Source: Bacteroidota bacterium (GTDB lineage Bacteria; Bacteroidota; Bacteroidia; B-17B0; Aurantibacillaceae). From it: a stretch of DNA of 52,255 nt. The translations under genes were made by a program, and so were the position numbers. Positions 43,271-52,139 of the stretch are shown piece by piece. Within the stretch, counting starts at the first letter, position 1, and each line of letters begins with the position of its first letter. The stretch lies in assembly GCA_963169355.1 (NCBI GenBank), contig CAUJCR010000041.1, positions 1 through 52,255 on the forward strand, given 5' to 3'. The notes beneath the pieces are model-generated. The model made no database searches, was not told where the DNA came from, and was given only the letters and a program-made list of their open reading frames with translations.

Positions 43271-44488
43271 ATGGTAATGAGTAAAGACGTGCTTTTTTCT
43301 TTAACTAAGGGCGGTTATGCACCCCAAGAAGAAATGTTAGAAGTAGCACGTAAAAAAGGTAGTTTATATATTGGTATTCCTAAAGAAACCGCATTTCAAG
43401 AAAATCGTGTACCATTAGTTCCCGATGCAGTAGCACTATTGGTTAATCATGGTCATAAAATAGTGATTGAAGCTGGAGCTGGCACTGCTGCTCATTTTGA
43501 AGATACCGATTATAGTGAAGCTGGAGCCGAAGTTGTTTACTCAACCGAACAAATATATAAAGCAGACATTATCTTAAAAATCGCACCTCCTACTTTAGAT
43601 GAAGTAGAATTAATGCGCCCTCGACAAACGTTATTCTCCTCATTACAACTTACAGTACAGCCCGAAGATTTTTTAAAAAAACTCATCGCCAAAAAATTAA
43701 ACTGTGTTGCTTTTGATATGATTACGGACGATGCTGGTATTTTTCCTATCATTAGAGCTATGGGAGAAATTGCTGGTGGAACCTCTATCTTAGTGGCTGC
43801 TGAATTATTAAGCAATGCCAATAATGGAGTTGGTACAATATTAGGAGGAATAAGTGGAATATCTCCAACCGAGGTTGTCATTATTGGGGCAGGAACAGTT
43901 GGTGAGTTTGCCGCTAGAGCCGCTTTAGGATTAGGCGCTACGGTAAAAGTATTTGATAATTCTACTTCGCGTTTACGCCGTTTACAGAGCCAATTAGGCG
44001 CTCGAATTTTCACATCAGTGATTGTTCCAAAAGTATTAGAAAAACATTTAAAAACTGCCGATGTAGCCATTGGTGCATTGCGTGCTCGTAAAGGGCGTAC
44101 TCCATGTATTGTTTCAGAACAAATGGTTTCCGAGATGAAAACGGGTTCGGTTATTATTGATGTGAGTATCGACCAAGGTGGGGTGTTTGAAACATCATCT
44201 GTAACTAATCATACAAAACCTGTGTTTAGAAAACATGGCGTCATACATTATTGCGTACCAAATATTCCTTCGCGTGTAGCCCGCACTGCATCTTATGCTT
44301 TTAGCAATATCTTTCAGCAAATATTGATGAATATGGGTGATGAAGGTGGTTTTGATAGCTTAGTTAGAAAAGATGCAGGATTAAGAAATGGCGTATATAT
44401 ATACAATGGTATTTTAACTAATCAATTCTTAGCCGAGGCGTTTAATCTTCCGTACAAAGATATTAACTTATTAATGGCTGCTATTTAA
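43271..44488 (+). CDS. ald: Alanine dehydrogenase
   Basis: 405 residues (ATG 43271; a second ATG at 43277 is possible). NAD-dependent oxidative deamination of alanine to pyruvate and ammonia. AlaDh/PNT N-terminal domain with IGIPKETAFQENRVPLVPDAV, then the substrate-binding region, the NAD-binding VVIIGAGTVGEFAARAALGLGATVKVFD, and a C-terminal PNIPSRVARTASYAFSN. Compared with transhydrogenase alpha chains it lacks the C-terminal membrane segments, which favours alanine dehydrogenase. Followed by a good terminator. Confidence 0.88.
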   Translation: MVMSKDVLFSLTKGGYAPQEEMLEVARKKGSLYIGIPKETAFQENRVPLVPDAVALLVNHGHKIVIEAGAGTAAHFEDTDYSEAGAEVVYSTEQIYKADIILKIAPPTLDEVELMRPRQTLFSSLQLTVQPEDFLKKLIAKKLNCVAFDMITDDAGIFPIIRAMGEIAGGTSILVAAELLSNANNGVGTILGGISGISPTEVVIIGAGTVGEFAARAALGLGATVKVFDNSTSRLRRLQSQLGARIFTSVIVPKVLEKHLKTADVAIGALRARKGRTPCIVSEQMVSEMKTGSVIIDVSIDQGGVFETSSVTNHTKPVFRKHGVIHYCVPNIPSRVARTASYAFSNIFQQILMNMGDEGGFDSLVRKDAGLRNGVYIYNGILTNQFLAEAFNLPYKDINLLMAAI

Positions 44489-44511
44489 GTCTATCTTTTA
44501 AATAGGTACCA

Positions 44512-44551
44512 TTACTTATGTAACATAAGTAACACTTTTTTATTTTTTTAT
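44512..44551 (+). terminator. Terminator of ald
   Basis: TTACTTATG / CATAAGTAA with a TAA loop, followed by two T-tracts. Confidence 0.75.
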
Positions 44552-44555
44552 CCTC

Positions 44556-44563
44556 TACCTTTG
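44556..44563 (+). promoter_or_regulatory. -7 box of the small gene at 44582
   Basis: TACCTTTG, perfect TAnnTTTG, placed between the ald terminator and the ATG at 44582 (18 bases). Confidence 0.5.
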
Positions 44564-44581
44564 TAATCATTTGTAATAGTT

Positions 44582-44971
44582 ATGATTATTAAAGGATTTT
44601 ATATGGCATCAAATATCTTTGTTAAACAAGGATTAGAACTCGATACATCAGAAAATCGTTTTCGGAAAACATATAAAATTCTTCGACTATTCTCGTTTAC
44701 AGATGGCTGGAAGAATTTACCTAAACTAGACTATATATTGCTTTTTAAAACCCTATATGCTAAATGCGAATCATGTAGTACTGATGATTTTGAAAATTCA
44801 TCCATCATTCAATTATCGTTAGTGTATAATAAAAACAGGAAACTGATTATACATGAATCGAAAAATCTACAAGAAATACAGCAAATGGCTCATGAGTTAT
44901 CCAAAAATTTAACATTAAAAATTAGAGACAGCGCAACTGATAGAAGAAATCCTGTTTGGATAACAAATTAA
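44582..44971 (+). CDS. Conserved hypothetical protein
   Basis: 129 residues from ATG 44582; another ATG at 44603 (MASNIF) would give 122 residues. Mixed alpha/beta pattern: LDTSENRFRKTYKILRLFSFTDGWKNLPKLDYILLFKTLYA, SIIQLSLVYNKNRKLIIHES, then a helix (LQEIQQMAHELSKNLTLKI) and a polar end DSATDRRNPVWITN. No signal peptide or membrane helix. The basic strand after KLDYILLF recalls small membrane-facing or PH-like domains, but this is weak. Function unknown; has its own promoter. Confidence 0.65.
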   Translation: MIIKGFYMASNIFVKQGLELDTSENRFRKTYKILRLFSFTDGWKNLPKLDYILLFKTLYAKCESCSTDDFENSSIIQLSLVYNKNRKLIIHESKNLQEIQQMAHELSKNLTLKIRDSATDRRNPVWITN

Positions 44972-45058
44972 CAAATAAACTTTTCCCTAAAACCGTTTAA
45001 TATAAAGGGTTTAACTATTAAATGACTATTGTCAGGTTAATTAAGTATAATTTAGTTT

Positions 45059-45066
45059 TATATTTG
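45059..45066 (+). promoter_or_regulatory. -7 box of the type IX-secreted protein gene
   Basis: TATATTTG, perfect TAnnTTTG, 24 bases before the ATG at 45091. Confidence 0.5.
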
Positions 45067-45090
45067 AATATAATATTAAATTAACTTGAC

Positions 45091-46284
45091 ATGAAAAAAA
45101 TCTACTCTCTTCTTTCATTTGCTTTTTTACTTACCAATACAACACTTCATGCGCAATCTGCCACAAGTGTAGCCAATGGTAATTGGACAATGCCAACCAC
45201 TTGGGATTGCATGTGTGTTCCCATTACAGGACATAGTGTAACCATTAACCATTCTGTTACCTTAAATACCAGTATGACATTTACAGCTGGAGGTATTACA
45301 ATAGGTAATAATGGTTACTTAAAACAAGATGCCTCTCTTAATCGTGATTTATGGTTTAACGGAGGTTCCTTTGTTAATAATGGAAAAGCTGATTTCCGTT
45401 ATTTGTTATTAACGGGTGGAACTAACTATAATAATGGAACCTTTACCGTTGCTGCTATGACTAATTCCGTTTCGTTTAATAATAACGGTACTATTACAAT
45501 GGATAGTTTATATGCTGCTGCCAACTTTACCAATACAGCCAATGGTAAAATAATTGGCGATAGCATTACCAATGGGTTAACATCTACTTTTTTAAATAAT
45601 GGAAGAGTAAATGTTCTTGGTAGTTTAAATTTAGGAACGTTTATAAATAACAATTACCATAGTGGCTATCATTTTACTAATAATAATACTTATACAAATA
45701 ATGACTCGATGGTAATGACTGCCAGTATTTGGAATAAAGCCAAATTTTTAAATAATCCTTCGGGTAAAGTGAATTTAGCATTTGATTTTTATAATTATAC
45801 ACCTGGGCACACTGCTGTTTTTGATAATCAAGGAAGTGTTATGTCTAAAAGTTGGTTTAACACGGATACTGTAAAGGGAACAAGCACGGGCATATTTACA
45901 GTAAGTGACTCTTCTGCAAATTCAGGATGGATGAAGGGTAATTTTCATTTCTGCGACTTAAGCATGATATTAACAGTGGCTCCATTTATTGATTACAATT
46001 CTGGAACAATTTCTAATAGCATTACTTGGTGTACTACAACTGGATTACAACATACTCAAGCAGAAAAACAAGTTACCGCTTTCCCTAATCCAAATAATGG
46101 AGTATTTACAATTCAAGCTATAAAAGAAGAGCAATTCTTTATTTATAATGCCTTAGGCGAATTTATACAAACGATAACATTAAATGCAAGTAATTATTAC
46201 CAAACAGAAATAAACAACCTCCGTACAGGTATTTATTTTATAATTGGAAAAAATTATAAAGAAAAAATTGTGGTAACAAAATAA
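45091..46284 (+). CDS. Type IX-secreted beta-helix-like surface protein
   Basis: 397 residues. Signal peptide (about 1-21, LLSFAFLLTNTTLHAQS). The mature part begins with NGNWTMPTTWDCMCVPITGHSVTINHSVTLN, a beginning common in exported beta-helix/G8-like proteins. Repeated short strands with N-rich turns follow (NGGSFVNNGKADFR, NNGTFTVAAMTNS, FNNNGTITMDSL, FLNNGRVNVLGSL). The last ~75 residues are a type A sorting domain: VTAFPNPNNGVFTIQ, NALGEF, GIYFIIG and KIVV end. Probably displayed or released at the surface. Function unknown; adhesion is a guess. Single gene with strong terminator. Confidence 0.87.
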   Translation: MKKIYSLLSFAFLLTNTTLHAQSATSVANGNWTMPTTWDCMCVPITGHSVTINHSVTLNTSMTFTAGGITIGNNGYLKQDASLNRDLWFNGGSFVNNGKADFRYLLLTGGTNYNNGTFTVAAMTNSVSFNNNGTITMDSLYAAANFTNTANGKIIGDSITNGLTSTFLNNGRVNVLGSLNLGTFINNNYHSGYHFTNNNTYTNNDSMVMTASIWNKAKFLNNPSGKVNLAFDFYNYTPGHTAVFDNQGSVMSKSWFNTDTVKGTSTGIFTVSDSSANSGWMKGNFHFCDLSMILTVAPFIDYNSGTISNSITWCTTTGLQHTQAEKQVTAFPNPNNGVFTIQAIKEEQFFIYNALGEFIQTITLNASNYYQTEINNLRTGIYFIIGKNYKEKIVVTK

Positions 46285-46312
46285 ATTAACTTATACGAAA
46301 TACATTAAATAT

Positions 46313-46347
46313 AGTGGCTGCCTCAAATGAGGCAGCCACTAGTTTTT
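46313..46347 (+). terminator. Strong terminator of the type IX-secreted protein gene
   Basis: AGTGGCTGCCTCA / TGAGGCAGCCACT perfect 13-bp stem with a 2-base loop, then a short T-tract. Confidence 0.88.
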
Positions 46348-46366
46348 AGTATCATACCTGATATAA

Positions 46367-46936
46367 CTATGTTAATCTTTTTTGAATTATTTTACTCACA
46401 TTTCCAAAAACCTGACCAGGCGAAAACTTACGCCATGTAAATTCATTAAGCTCTCCATCCGAATGAAAATAATAGTCTAAGCCTGCTTGCTTAAATTCTT
46501 TAAGCACATGTTCTCTAAAATTGATAAACGTAATCCATCCATCATCTTGCACATCGTCAAACCACTCCTCGTAATATGAATCATCAGAATGATGAAAATT
46601 TAAGACGTTTTCTCCAATAATAATGTATTTATTAATCTTATAGTAAGCTAATTCATCAATGATATCACGTTTTAAAATCATAATATCATTATTAATGGCA
46701 TCATTCCACTCACCTATTAATTCTATAATGGCATATTTTTCGTCGTAATCTACAAATAGAATTTTTAAGTATAGCGTTTCACTTCCAATATTATCCCACT
46801 GAGGGTGTATGTAATAATTGTAAATGGTATTACTAAAACTAAACTCGCTATACTCAACACCATAAAATGGCGATAATTCGTCTTCAGCAGCAATATACAA
46901 GTGTTGCCAATTATAAAAAGGCTCTATTTCATGCAT
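46367..46936 (-). CDS. Hypothetical protein, acidic and aromatic-rich
   Basis: 189 residues. Soluble, no signal peptide; many Tyr, Trp and Asp (FYNWQHLYIAAEDELSPFYGVEYSEFSFS, NYYIHPQWDNIGSETLYLKILFVDYDEKYAIIELIGEWNDAI). No motif of a known enzyme. The dense pattern of conserved-looking aromatics suggests a compact, single-domain cytoplasmic protein. It is divergent from ccoI; the region between holds the FNR-type sites, so it could share the control of that promoter. Function unknown. Confidence 0.7.
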   Translation of the reverse strand: MHEIEPFYNWQHLYIAAEDELSPFYGVEYSEFSFSNTIYNYYIHPQWDNIGSETLYLKILFVDYDEKYAIIELIGEWNDAINNDIMILKRDIIDELAYYKINKYIIIGENVLNFHHSDDSYYEEWFDDVQDDGWITFINFREHVLKEFKQAGLDYYFHSDGELNEFTWRKFSPGQVFGNVSKIIQKRLT

Positions 46937-47006
46937 AATTTTTTTAAAGATACAATTTTCTAAATTATTCTCAAATGGGCATAAATTGTGGTAGTTTCAA
47001 TAACAC

Positions 47007-47020
47007 ATGACATTTATCAG
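47007..47020 (+). promoter_or_regulatory. FNR-type palindrome, distal
   Basis: ATGACATTTATCAG against the CRP/FNR consensus TTGAYNNNNRTCAA: the TGAC/ATCA halves fit, the outermost bases on both sides differ. It is the reverse complement of the copy at the ccoI start. Confidence 0.5.
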
Positions 47021-47028
47021 TTTCCATA

Positions 47029-47042
47029 TTGATTGTTCTCAA
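47029..47042 (+). promoter_or_regulatory. FNR-type palindrome, main activator site
   Basis: TTGATTGTTCTCAA, one mismatch to TTGAYNNNNRTCAA (CTCAA instead of RTCAA). Its centre is about 41.5 bases before the start predicted from the -7-like box at 47064-47071, the position expected for class II activation by FNR. Confidence 0.6.
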
Positions 47043-47063
47043 AAAATTCCCATTTAAACATAC

Positions 47064-47071
47064 CAACTTTG
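47064..47071 (+). promoter_or_regulatory. -7-like box of the cbb3 cluster
   Basis: CAACTTTG, one mismatch to TAnnTTTG; predicted start about 47077, 13 bases before the ccoI ATG. Confidence 0.4.
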
Positions 47072-47082
47072 TGGTATAGTTA

Positions 47083-47096
47083 CTGATAAATGTCAA
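47083..47096 (+). promoter_or_regulatory. FNR-type palindrome overlapping the ccoI start codon
   Basis: CTGATAAATGTCAA, one mismatch to TTGAYNNNNRTCAA. It contains the ATG at 47090. Lying downstream of the promoter, it would repress rather than activate if bound. Confidence 0.45.
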
Positions 47097-49528
47097 ATTC
47101 TACAAAATATGCCGATTTAAAGTTAGTATGTTACCATTGTGGAGAAGATATTATCAATGAAGATATTATTGAGCAGGACAAACATTTTTGTTGCCATGGT
47201 TGCAAAACCGTTTACGACATCATCAATAAAAACGATTTATGCGATTATTACAGCATCAATCAAAACCCAGGGATTAATCAAAAAGTAAAAGTTAGAGAGG
47301 GTAAATTCGACTTTTTGGAAGATGAAAAAATCTTGGAAAGTGTACTTCATTTCAAAGATAGTCATCAATACCATGTAGTGTTATATTTACCTCAAATGCA
47401 CTGTAGTTCCTGCATTTGGATTCTTGAAAATTTAGGAAGGTTAGAAAAAGGTATAATTAAATCTCAGGTAAACTTCCTTAAAAAAGAAATTACCATTGTA
47501 TATGAAACACAAAACACCTCTTTAAAATCTATTGCTGAAACTTTAGCATCTATAGGATATGAACCTCATTTCAGTTTAAATGATATGAAGGGGAAAAAAG
47601 CAAAAAATTATGATACTAGTCAAATTATTAAAATTGGCGTAGCTGGTTTTTGCTTTGGAAATATTATGATGCTCAGTTTCCCTGAGTACTTTGCTAATAG
47701 TGAGTTTGAAAGTGATGTTTTGAAAAAATATTTTAGTTATTGGAATTTAGCGTTATCACTACCCGTTTTCTTTTATTCAGCGTCCGAATTTTTTATTTCG
47801 GGTTATAAAGGATTAAAACAACGTTTTTTAAATATCGACGCACCAATTGCCTTAGCGATACTGATGGCATTTGTTAGAAGCGTATATGAAATAGTAACCA
47901 ATACTGGAGCAGGTTATTTAGATTCAATGTCTGGGATTGTTTTCTTTATGCTAGTAGGTCGTTACTTTCAAAACAGAACTTACCAAACCATTTCATTTGA
48001 TAGAGATTTTAAATCCTATTTCCCGTTAGGCGTGAGTGTTATTGAGCAAAATGGAAAAGAAAAACAAATCTCGGTTGCCGACTTAAAAGTAGGCGACAGA
48101 ATAAAAATTCATCATAATGAGATTATACCAGCCGATGCTATTTTATTTCTTGGTAAAGCCACTATTGATTATAGTTTTGTAACTGGTGAATCATTGCCTA
48201 TTAATAAATCAATAGGAGAAATAATTTACGCAGGTGGCAAACAAACCGCTGGAGCCATTGAGTTAGAAGTAGTTAAAGATGTTTCGCAAAGTTATTTAAC
48301 TCAATTGTGGAATAATGATGCGTTTAAAGAAGAAAGGCAAAAAGAAAAGAATTCATTTGTTCACTATATCAGTCAATATTTCACCTATATTTTATTTGCT
48401 ATTGCAACAGTAGCGGCTATTTATTGGGCGTTCAACGACAGTTCAAAGATATGGAATGCTGTAACGGCTATTTTAATAATTGCTTGCCCGTGTGCATTAT
48501 TATTAGGGGCTACATTTACCAATGGTAATATGATAAGGATATTGAACAAATACAAAATGTATGTAAAAAATGCCTCTATAATAGAAAAGATAGCAAAGAT
48601 AGACACCATTGTATTTGATAAAACTGGCACTATTACCGAGCAAGGTAAATCAACAATTACTTTCCAAGGTTATCAACTAGATAAAGAGCAAGAACAATTA
48701 ATTCGCACACTTGCAAGTCAATCTAATCACCCACTTAGTAAAGCAATAGTTAGTCATTTGCCATTTTACAAAACATTTCCTGTAAAAGATTTCAAAGAAC
48801 TAAAAGGGCTTGGAACAACGGCTATCATTCAACAACTTGAAATTAAACTTGGATCAGCCGAATATGTGTTAGGTCAATTAGTCCAACCACAACACCAAGG
48901 CGCAAAAGTTTTTGTTAGTATTGATGGCGAATGTTTGGGATACTTTTCTGTTAAACACGCTTACAGGAAAGGGTTAGAAAATATTATTCAACAATTAAAG
49001 GGTAAGTATAACCTAAATATACTTTCGGGGGATAATGCTTCTGAAATGCCATATTTACATGGTGTTTTTGGCGATAAAACAGAAATGAGATTTGAACAAA
49101 AACCAGAAGACAAATTACAATTCATTAAATTACTTCAAGAAAAACAACACCATGTTTTAATGATGGGCGATGGATTAAATGATGCAGGTGCATTAAAACA
49201 AAGTGAGGTGGGTATTGCCATCAACGACAATAATAATAATTTTTCACCTGCTTGTGATGTGATATTATCGGGACAATCATTTCACTTGCTAAACTACTTA
49301 TTAGAATATTGTAGTAAACAAAAAACGATTATTTATTCTGCATTTGTATTGTCTTTAATTTATAATGTCATAGGACTATATTATGCGGTTCAAGGAGAAT
49401 TAGAACCTGTAATTGCGGCCATATTAATGCCTATTAGTTCTGTAAGTATTGTGTTATTAACAACAGGCTTAAGTGCCTATTATGAACTAAAAATAAAAAG
49501 GAGTGATAAAAGTCAGATTCGTACTTGA
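47090..49528 (+). CDS. ccoI: Copper P1B-type ATPase for cbb3 oxidase assembly
   Basis: 812 residues. Cys-rich N-terminal domain (CYHCGED, HFCCHGC; residues 14-38), HMA domain with MHCSSC (C105, C108), eight membrane helices, ion-binding CPC in IIACPCALLLG (about 466-468), phosphorylation D in VFDKTGTITE (about 510), HP motif NHPLSKAI and hinge GDGLNDAGAL. The N-terminal extra metal-binding domain and the linkage to ccoS and ccoNO mark the CcoI/FixI branch. It moves Cu(I) outward across the inner membrane for the CuB site of the cbb3 oxidase. First gene of the cluster under FNR-type sites. Confidence 0.95.
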   Translation: MSNSTKYADLKLVCYHCGEDIINEDIIEQDKHFCCHGCKTVYDIINKNDLCDYYSINQNPGINQKVKVREGKFDFLEDEKILESVLHFKDSHQYHVVLYLPQMHCSSCIWILENLGRLEKGIIKSQVNFLKKEITIVYETQNTSLKSIAETLASIGYEPHFSLNDMKGKKAKNYDTSQIIKIGVAGFCFGNIMMLSFPEYFANSEFESDVLKKYFSYWNLALSLPVFFYSASEFFISGYKGLKQRFLNIDAPIALAILMAFVRSVYEIVTNTGAGYLDSMSGIVFFMLVGRYFQNRTYQTISFDRDFKSYFPLGVSVIEQNGKEKQISVADLKVGDRIKIHHNEIIPADAILFLGKATIDYSFVTGESLPINKSIGEIIYAGGKQTAGAIELEVVKDVSQSYLTQLWNNDAFKEERQKEKNSFVHYISQYFTYILFAIATVAAIYWAFNDSSKIWNAVTAILIIACPCALLLGATFTNGNMIRILNKYKMYVKNASIIEKIAKIDTIVFDKTGTITEQGKSTITFQGYQLDKEQEQLIRTLASQSNHPLSKAIVSHLPFYKTFPVKDFKELKGLGTTAIIQQLEIKLGSAEYVLGQLVQPQHQGAKVFVSIDGECLGYFSVKHAYRKGLENIIQQLKGKYNLNILSGDNASEMPYLHGVFGDKTEMRFEQKPEDKLQFIKLLQEKQHHVLMMGDGLNDAGALKQSEVGIAINDNNNNFSPACDVILSGQSFHLLNYLLEYCSKQKTIIYSAFVLSLIYNVIGLYYAVQGELEPVIAAILMPISSVSIVLLTTGLSAYYELKIKRSDKSQIRT

Positions 49529-49538
49529 TTTTTATCAG
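49525..49538 (+). promoter_or_regulatory. FNR-type palindrome before ccoS
   Basis: TTGATTTTTATCAG, one mismatch to TTGAYNNNNRTCAA. It overlaps the ccoI stop codon and may drive ccoS-ccoNO separately from ccoI; no clear -7 box is visible between it and ccoS. Confidence 0.45.
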
Positions 49539-49575
49539 TAATAAAAAAAAGAAACACCGATAACTTCAAAGAAAA

Positions 49576-49779
49576 ATGAGCGCAATTTATGTCATGATAG
49601 GAGCCAGTTTATTATTAGCCATAGGGTTTTTAGTGGCTTTTATTTGGTCTGTAAAATCCAACCAGTACGAAGACGATTACACGCCATCAGTACGAATTTT
49701 ATTTGAAAATAAAATTCCTAAATCAAAAGAAAATAACAAAACAAACAATAACCAAACCAATCAAAAAAATCTCAATTAA
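49576..49779 (+). CDS. ccoS: cbb3 oxidase assembly protein CcoS
   Basis: 67 residues. One N-terminal membrane helix (about 3-25, IYVMIGASLLLAIGFLVAFIWSVKSNQYEDDYTPS), the typical CcoS feature, and a hydrophilic, Asn/Lys-rich disordered tail. It helps put haem and copper into the catalytic subunit in other bacteria. It lies 47 bases after ccoI and 2 bases before ccoNO. Confidence 0.88.
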   Translation: MSAIYVMIGASLLLAIGFLVAFIWSVKSNQYEDDYTPSVRILFENKIPKSKENNKTNNNQTNQKNLN

Positions 49780-49781
49780 TT

Positions 49782-51920
49782 ATGGAAATAGAAAAATTTC
49801 AGTACGACAACAAGATTGTTAAACTTTTTGCTTACGCTACCATTTTTTGGAGCATAGTGGGTATGTTAGCTGGGCTTTATGCTGCTATTGAATTGTATAT
49901 GCCCTCTGCAAACCTCGGATTGCCTTATACCAGTTTTGGTAGAGTGCGCCCGGTTCATACCAATGCCATAATATTTGCTTTTGTTGGTAATGGTATCTTT
50001 ATGGGGGTTTATTATTCGCTACAACGCTTATTAAAAGCTCGTATGTTTAGTGATTTACTAAGTAAAATCCACTTTTGGGGCTGGCAATTAATCATTGTAT
50101 TAGCAGCAATCACCTTATTAATGGGTTACACAACAAGCAAGGAATATGCTGAACTAGAATGGCCATTAGACATTTTAATTACAATTATTTGGGTTGTATT
50201 TGGATGGAACATGTTTGGTACTATCTTACGTCGTAGAGAACGCCACTTGTATGTAGCTATATGGTTCTACATCGGAACTTTTGTAACTGTAGCTATGTTG
50301 CATATTGTAAATTCAATTGAAATTCCAGTTTCGTTTTGGAAATCATACTCTTGGTATGCTGGGGTTCAAGATGCTTTGATTCAATGGTGGTACGGACATA
50401 ATGCGGTTGCTTTCTTCTTAACTACACCTTATTTAGGATTGATGTATTACTTCTTACCTAAAGCTGCTGAGCGCCCTGTATATTCATATCGTTTGTCTAT
50501 TATCCATTTCTGGGCACTTATTTTCCTATATATTTGGGCAGGTCCACATCATTTACTTTATTCTTCGGTACCTGATTGGGCTCAAAATTTAGGTGTTGTA
50601 TTTTCGGTTATGCTCATTGCACCATCCTGGGGAGGTATGATAAATGGATTATTAACATTACGTGGCGCATGGGATAAAGTGCGTGATAATGTAGAATTAA
50701 AATTTTTAGTTGTTGCTGTTACCGCTTATGGTATGGCTACTTTTGAAGGCCCATTATTATCTATTAAAGCTGTAAATAAAATTAGCCACTTTACAGACTG
50801 GACAGTTGCTCACGTACACGTAGGTGCATTAGGATGGAATGGCTTTTTAACTTTCGGTATCTTATATTGGTTAATACCAAAATTATTTCAAACCAAGTTG
50901 TATTCTCAAAAAATGGCTAATCAGCATTTTTGGATTGGGACTTTAGGTATTGTTTTATATGCGGTTCCAATGTACTGGGCAGGATTTATGCAATCATCTA
51001 TGTGGAAAGACTTTACACCAGAGGGGCAATTAAAATGGCAATTTATGGACACCGTAACTAAAATGATTCCATTTTATATTACACGTTCTATTGGCGGAAC
51101 ATTATACCTAATCGGTGCAATAATGATGACATATAATTTAGTAAAAACTATTAAACAAGGTTCATTCTTAGCAGAAGAAGAAGCGCAAGCACCTGCTTTA
51201 TCGAAAGAGTTTCATTCACACGCAGGAGCACATTGGCATCGTTGGATTGAGCGTAAGCCAATTCAGTTAATGGTGGTAAGTTTAATTGTTGTAGCAATAG
51301 GTGGTATTATTGAATTTGTACCTACTTTCTTAATAAAATCTAATGTACCTACTATTTCTAGTGTAAAACCTTATACGGCATTAGAGCTACAAGGACGTGA
51401 TATATATATCCGCGAAGGTTGTAATACATGCCACTCGCAGATGGTAAGACCATTTAGAGATGAAGTAGTTCGGTATGGCGATTATTCAAAGGCTGGCGAA
51501 TCGGTATATGATCATCCGTTTTTATGGGGAAGTAAGAGAACAGGGCCAGATTTGGCACGAGTGGGAGGAAAATATCCTGATAGTTGGCATTACAACCACA
51601 TGTTAGAACCAGCATCTATGGCTCCAGGCTCAATTATGCCTCAATATCCTTGGCTATTGGAAGATCAAATTGATGTGAACTCAACTTTAAGTAAAATTAA
51701 AGCTATGAAACGCTTGGGAGTTCCTTATCCTGATGGTTACGAAAAAGACGCTTTAAAAGATATGGAGAAACAAGCTAAGAAAATTGCTGATAATCTTAAG
51801 AAAGATGGTATTGAAACTTTACCTGATAGAGAAATTGTTGCATTAATTTCTTACTTACAAAGATTAGGAAAAGATATCAAAGCCGCCCCTAAAGAAGAAG
51901 TAGAAAAACTAAATAATTAA
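49782..51920 (+). CDS. ccoNO: Fused cbb3-type cytochrome c oxidase subunits I and II
   Basis: 712 residues: CcoN (about 1-480) followed by CcoO (about 510-712). CcoN has the haem and CuB ligands in RPVHTNAIIF, WWYGHNAVAFFLTTP, GPHHLLYSSVPDW and HVHVGALGWNGF, within twelve membrane segments. CcoO begins after one further helix (LMVVSLIVVAIGGIIEFVPTF) and carries a single c-type haem motif CNTCHSQM with Met ligand candidates in the PGSIMPQYPWL region. It reduces oxygen with high affinity in the inner membrane. The N-O fusion is a known feature of Bacteroidota. The ATG lies two bases after the ccoS stop. Confidence 0.96.
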   Translation: MEIEKFQYDNKIVKLFAYATIFWSIVGMLAGLYAAIELYMPSANLGLPYTSFGRVRPVHTNAIIFAFVGNGIFMGVYYSLQRLLKARMFSDLLSKIHFWGWQLIIVLAAITLLMGYTTSKEYAELEWPLDILITIIWVVFGWNMFGTILRRRERHLYVAIWFYIGTFVTVAMLHIVNSIEIPVSFWKSYSWYAGVQDALIQWWYGHNAVAFFLTTPYLGLMYYFLPKAAERPVYSYRLSIIHFWALIFLYIWAGPHHLLYSSVPDWAQNLGVVFSVMLIAPSWGGMINGLLTLRGAWDKVRDNVELKFLVVAVTAYGMATFEGPLLSIKAVNKISHFTDWTVAHVHVGALGWNGFLTFGILYWLIPKLFQTKLYSQKMANQHFWIGTLGIVLYAVPMYWAGFMQSSMWKDFTPEGQLKWQFMDTVTKMIPFYITRSIGGTLYLIGAIMMTYNLVKTIKQGSFLAEEEAQAPALSKEFHSHAGAHWHRWIERKPIQLMVVSLIVVAIGGIIEFVPTFLIKSNVPTISSVKPYTALELQGRDIYIREGCNTCHSQMVRPFRDEVVRYGDYSKAGESVYDHPFLWGSKRTGPDLARVGGKYPDSWHYNHMLEPASMAPGSIMPQYPWLLEDQIDVNSTLSKIKAMKRLGVPYPDGYEKDALKDMEKQAKKIADNLKKDGIETLPDREIVALISYLQRLGKDIKAAPKEEVEKLNN

Positions 51921-51932
51921 ATTAAATCAATT

Positions 51933-52121
51933 ATGAAATTCATCAATTATTTGCAAAGCATTACTGGAGTAGGAATTTATCCATTAATTTCTTTACTCAT
52001 TTTTGTTTCATTTTTCCTACTTGTAACTCTGTATGTTATTCTTGGGAATAAAGCACACTTTGAAAAAGTAAGTAATCTTCCTATTGAAGAAGATAATCAA
52101 CCAAGCACTCCTAAATCATAA
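51933..52121 (+). CDS. Small membrane subunit, CcoQ-like
   Basis: 62 residues. One membrane helix (about 15-38, IYPLISLLIFVSFFLLVTLYVIL) and a polar C-terminus EEDNQPSTPKS. Its place between ccoNO and ccoP, its size and single helix fit CcoQ/FixQ, the stabilising subunit, though sequence similarity cannot be judged by eye. Confidence 0.75.
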   Translation: MKFINYLQSITGVGIYPLISLLIFVSFFLLVTLYVILGNKAHFEKVSNLPIEEDNQPSTPKS

Positions 52122-52139
52122 TCATTATCTAAAGAATAT

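Noticed and set aside
43537..44070. 177-codon open frame antisense to ald
   Set aside because: Shadow of the coding frame: Ser/Thr/Pro-rich composition, no family, no start signals; ald has full domain support.
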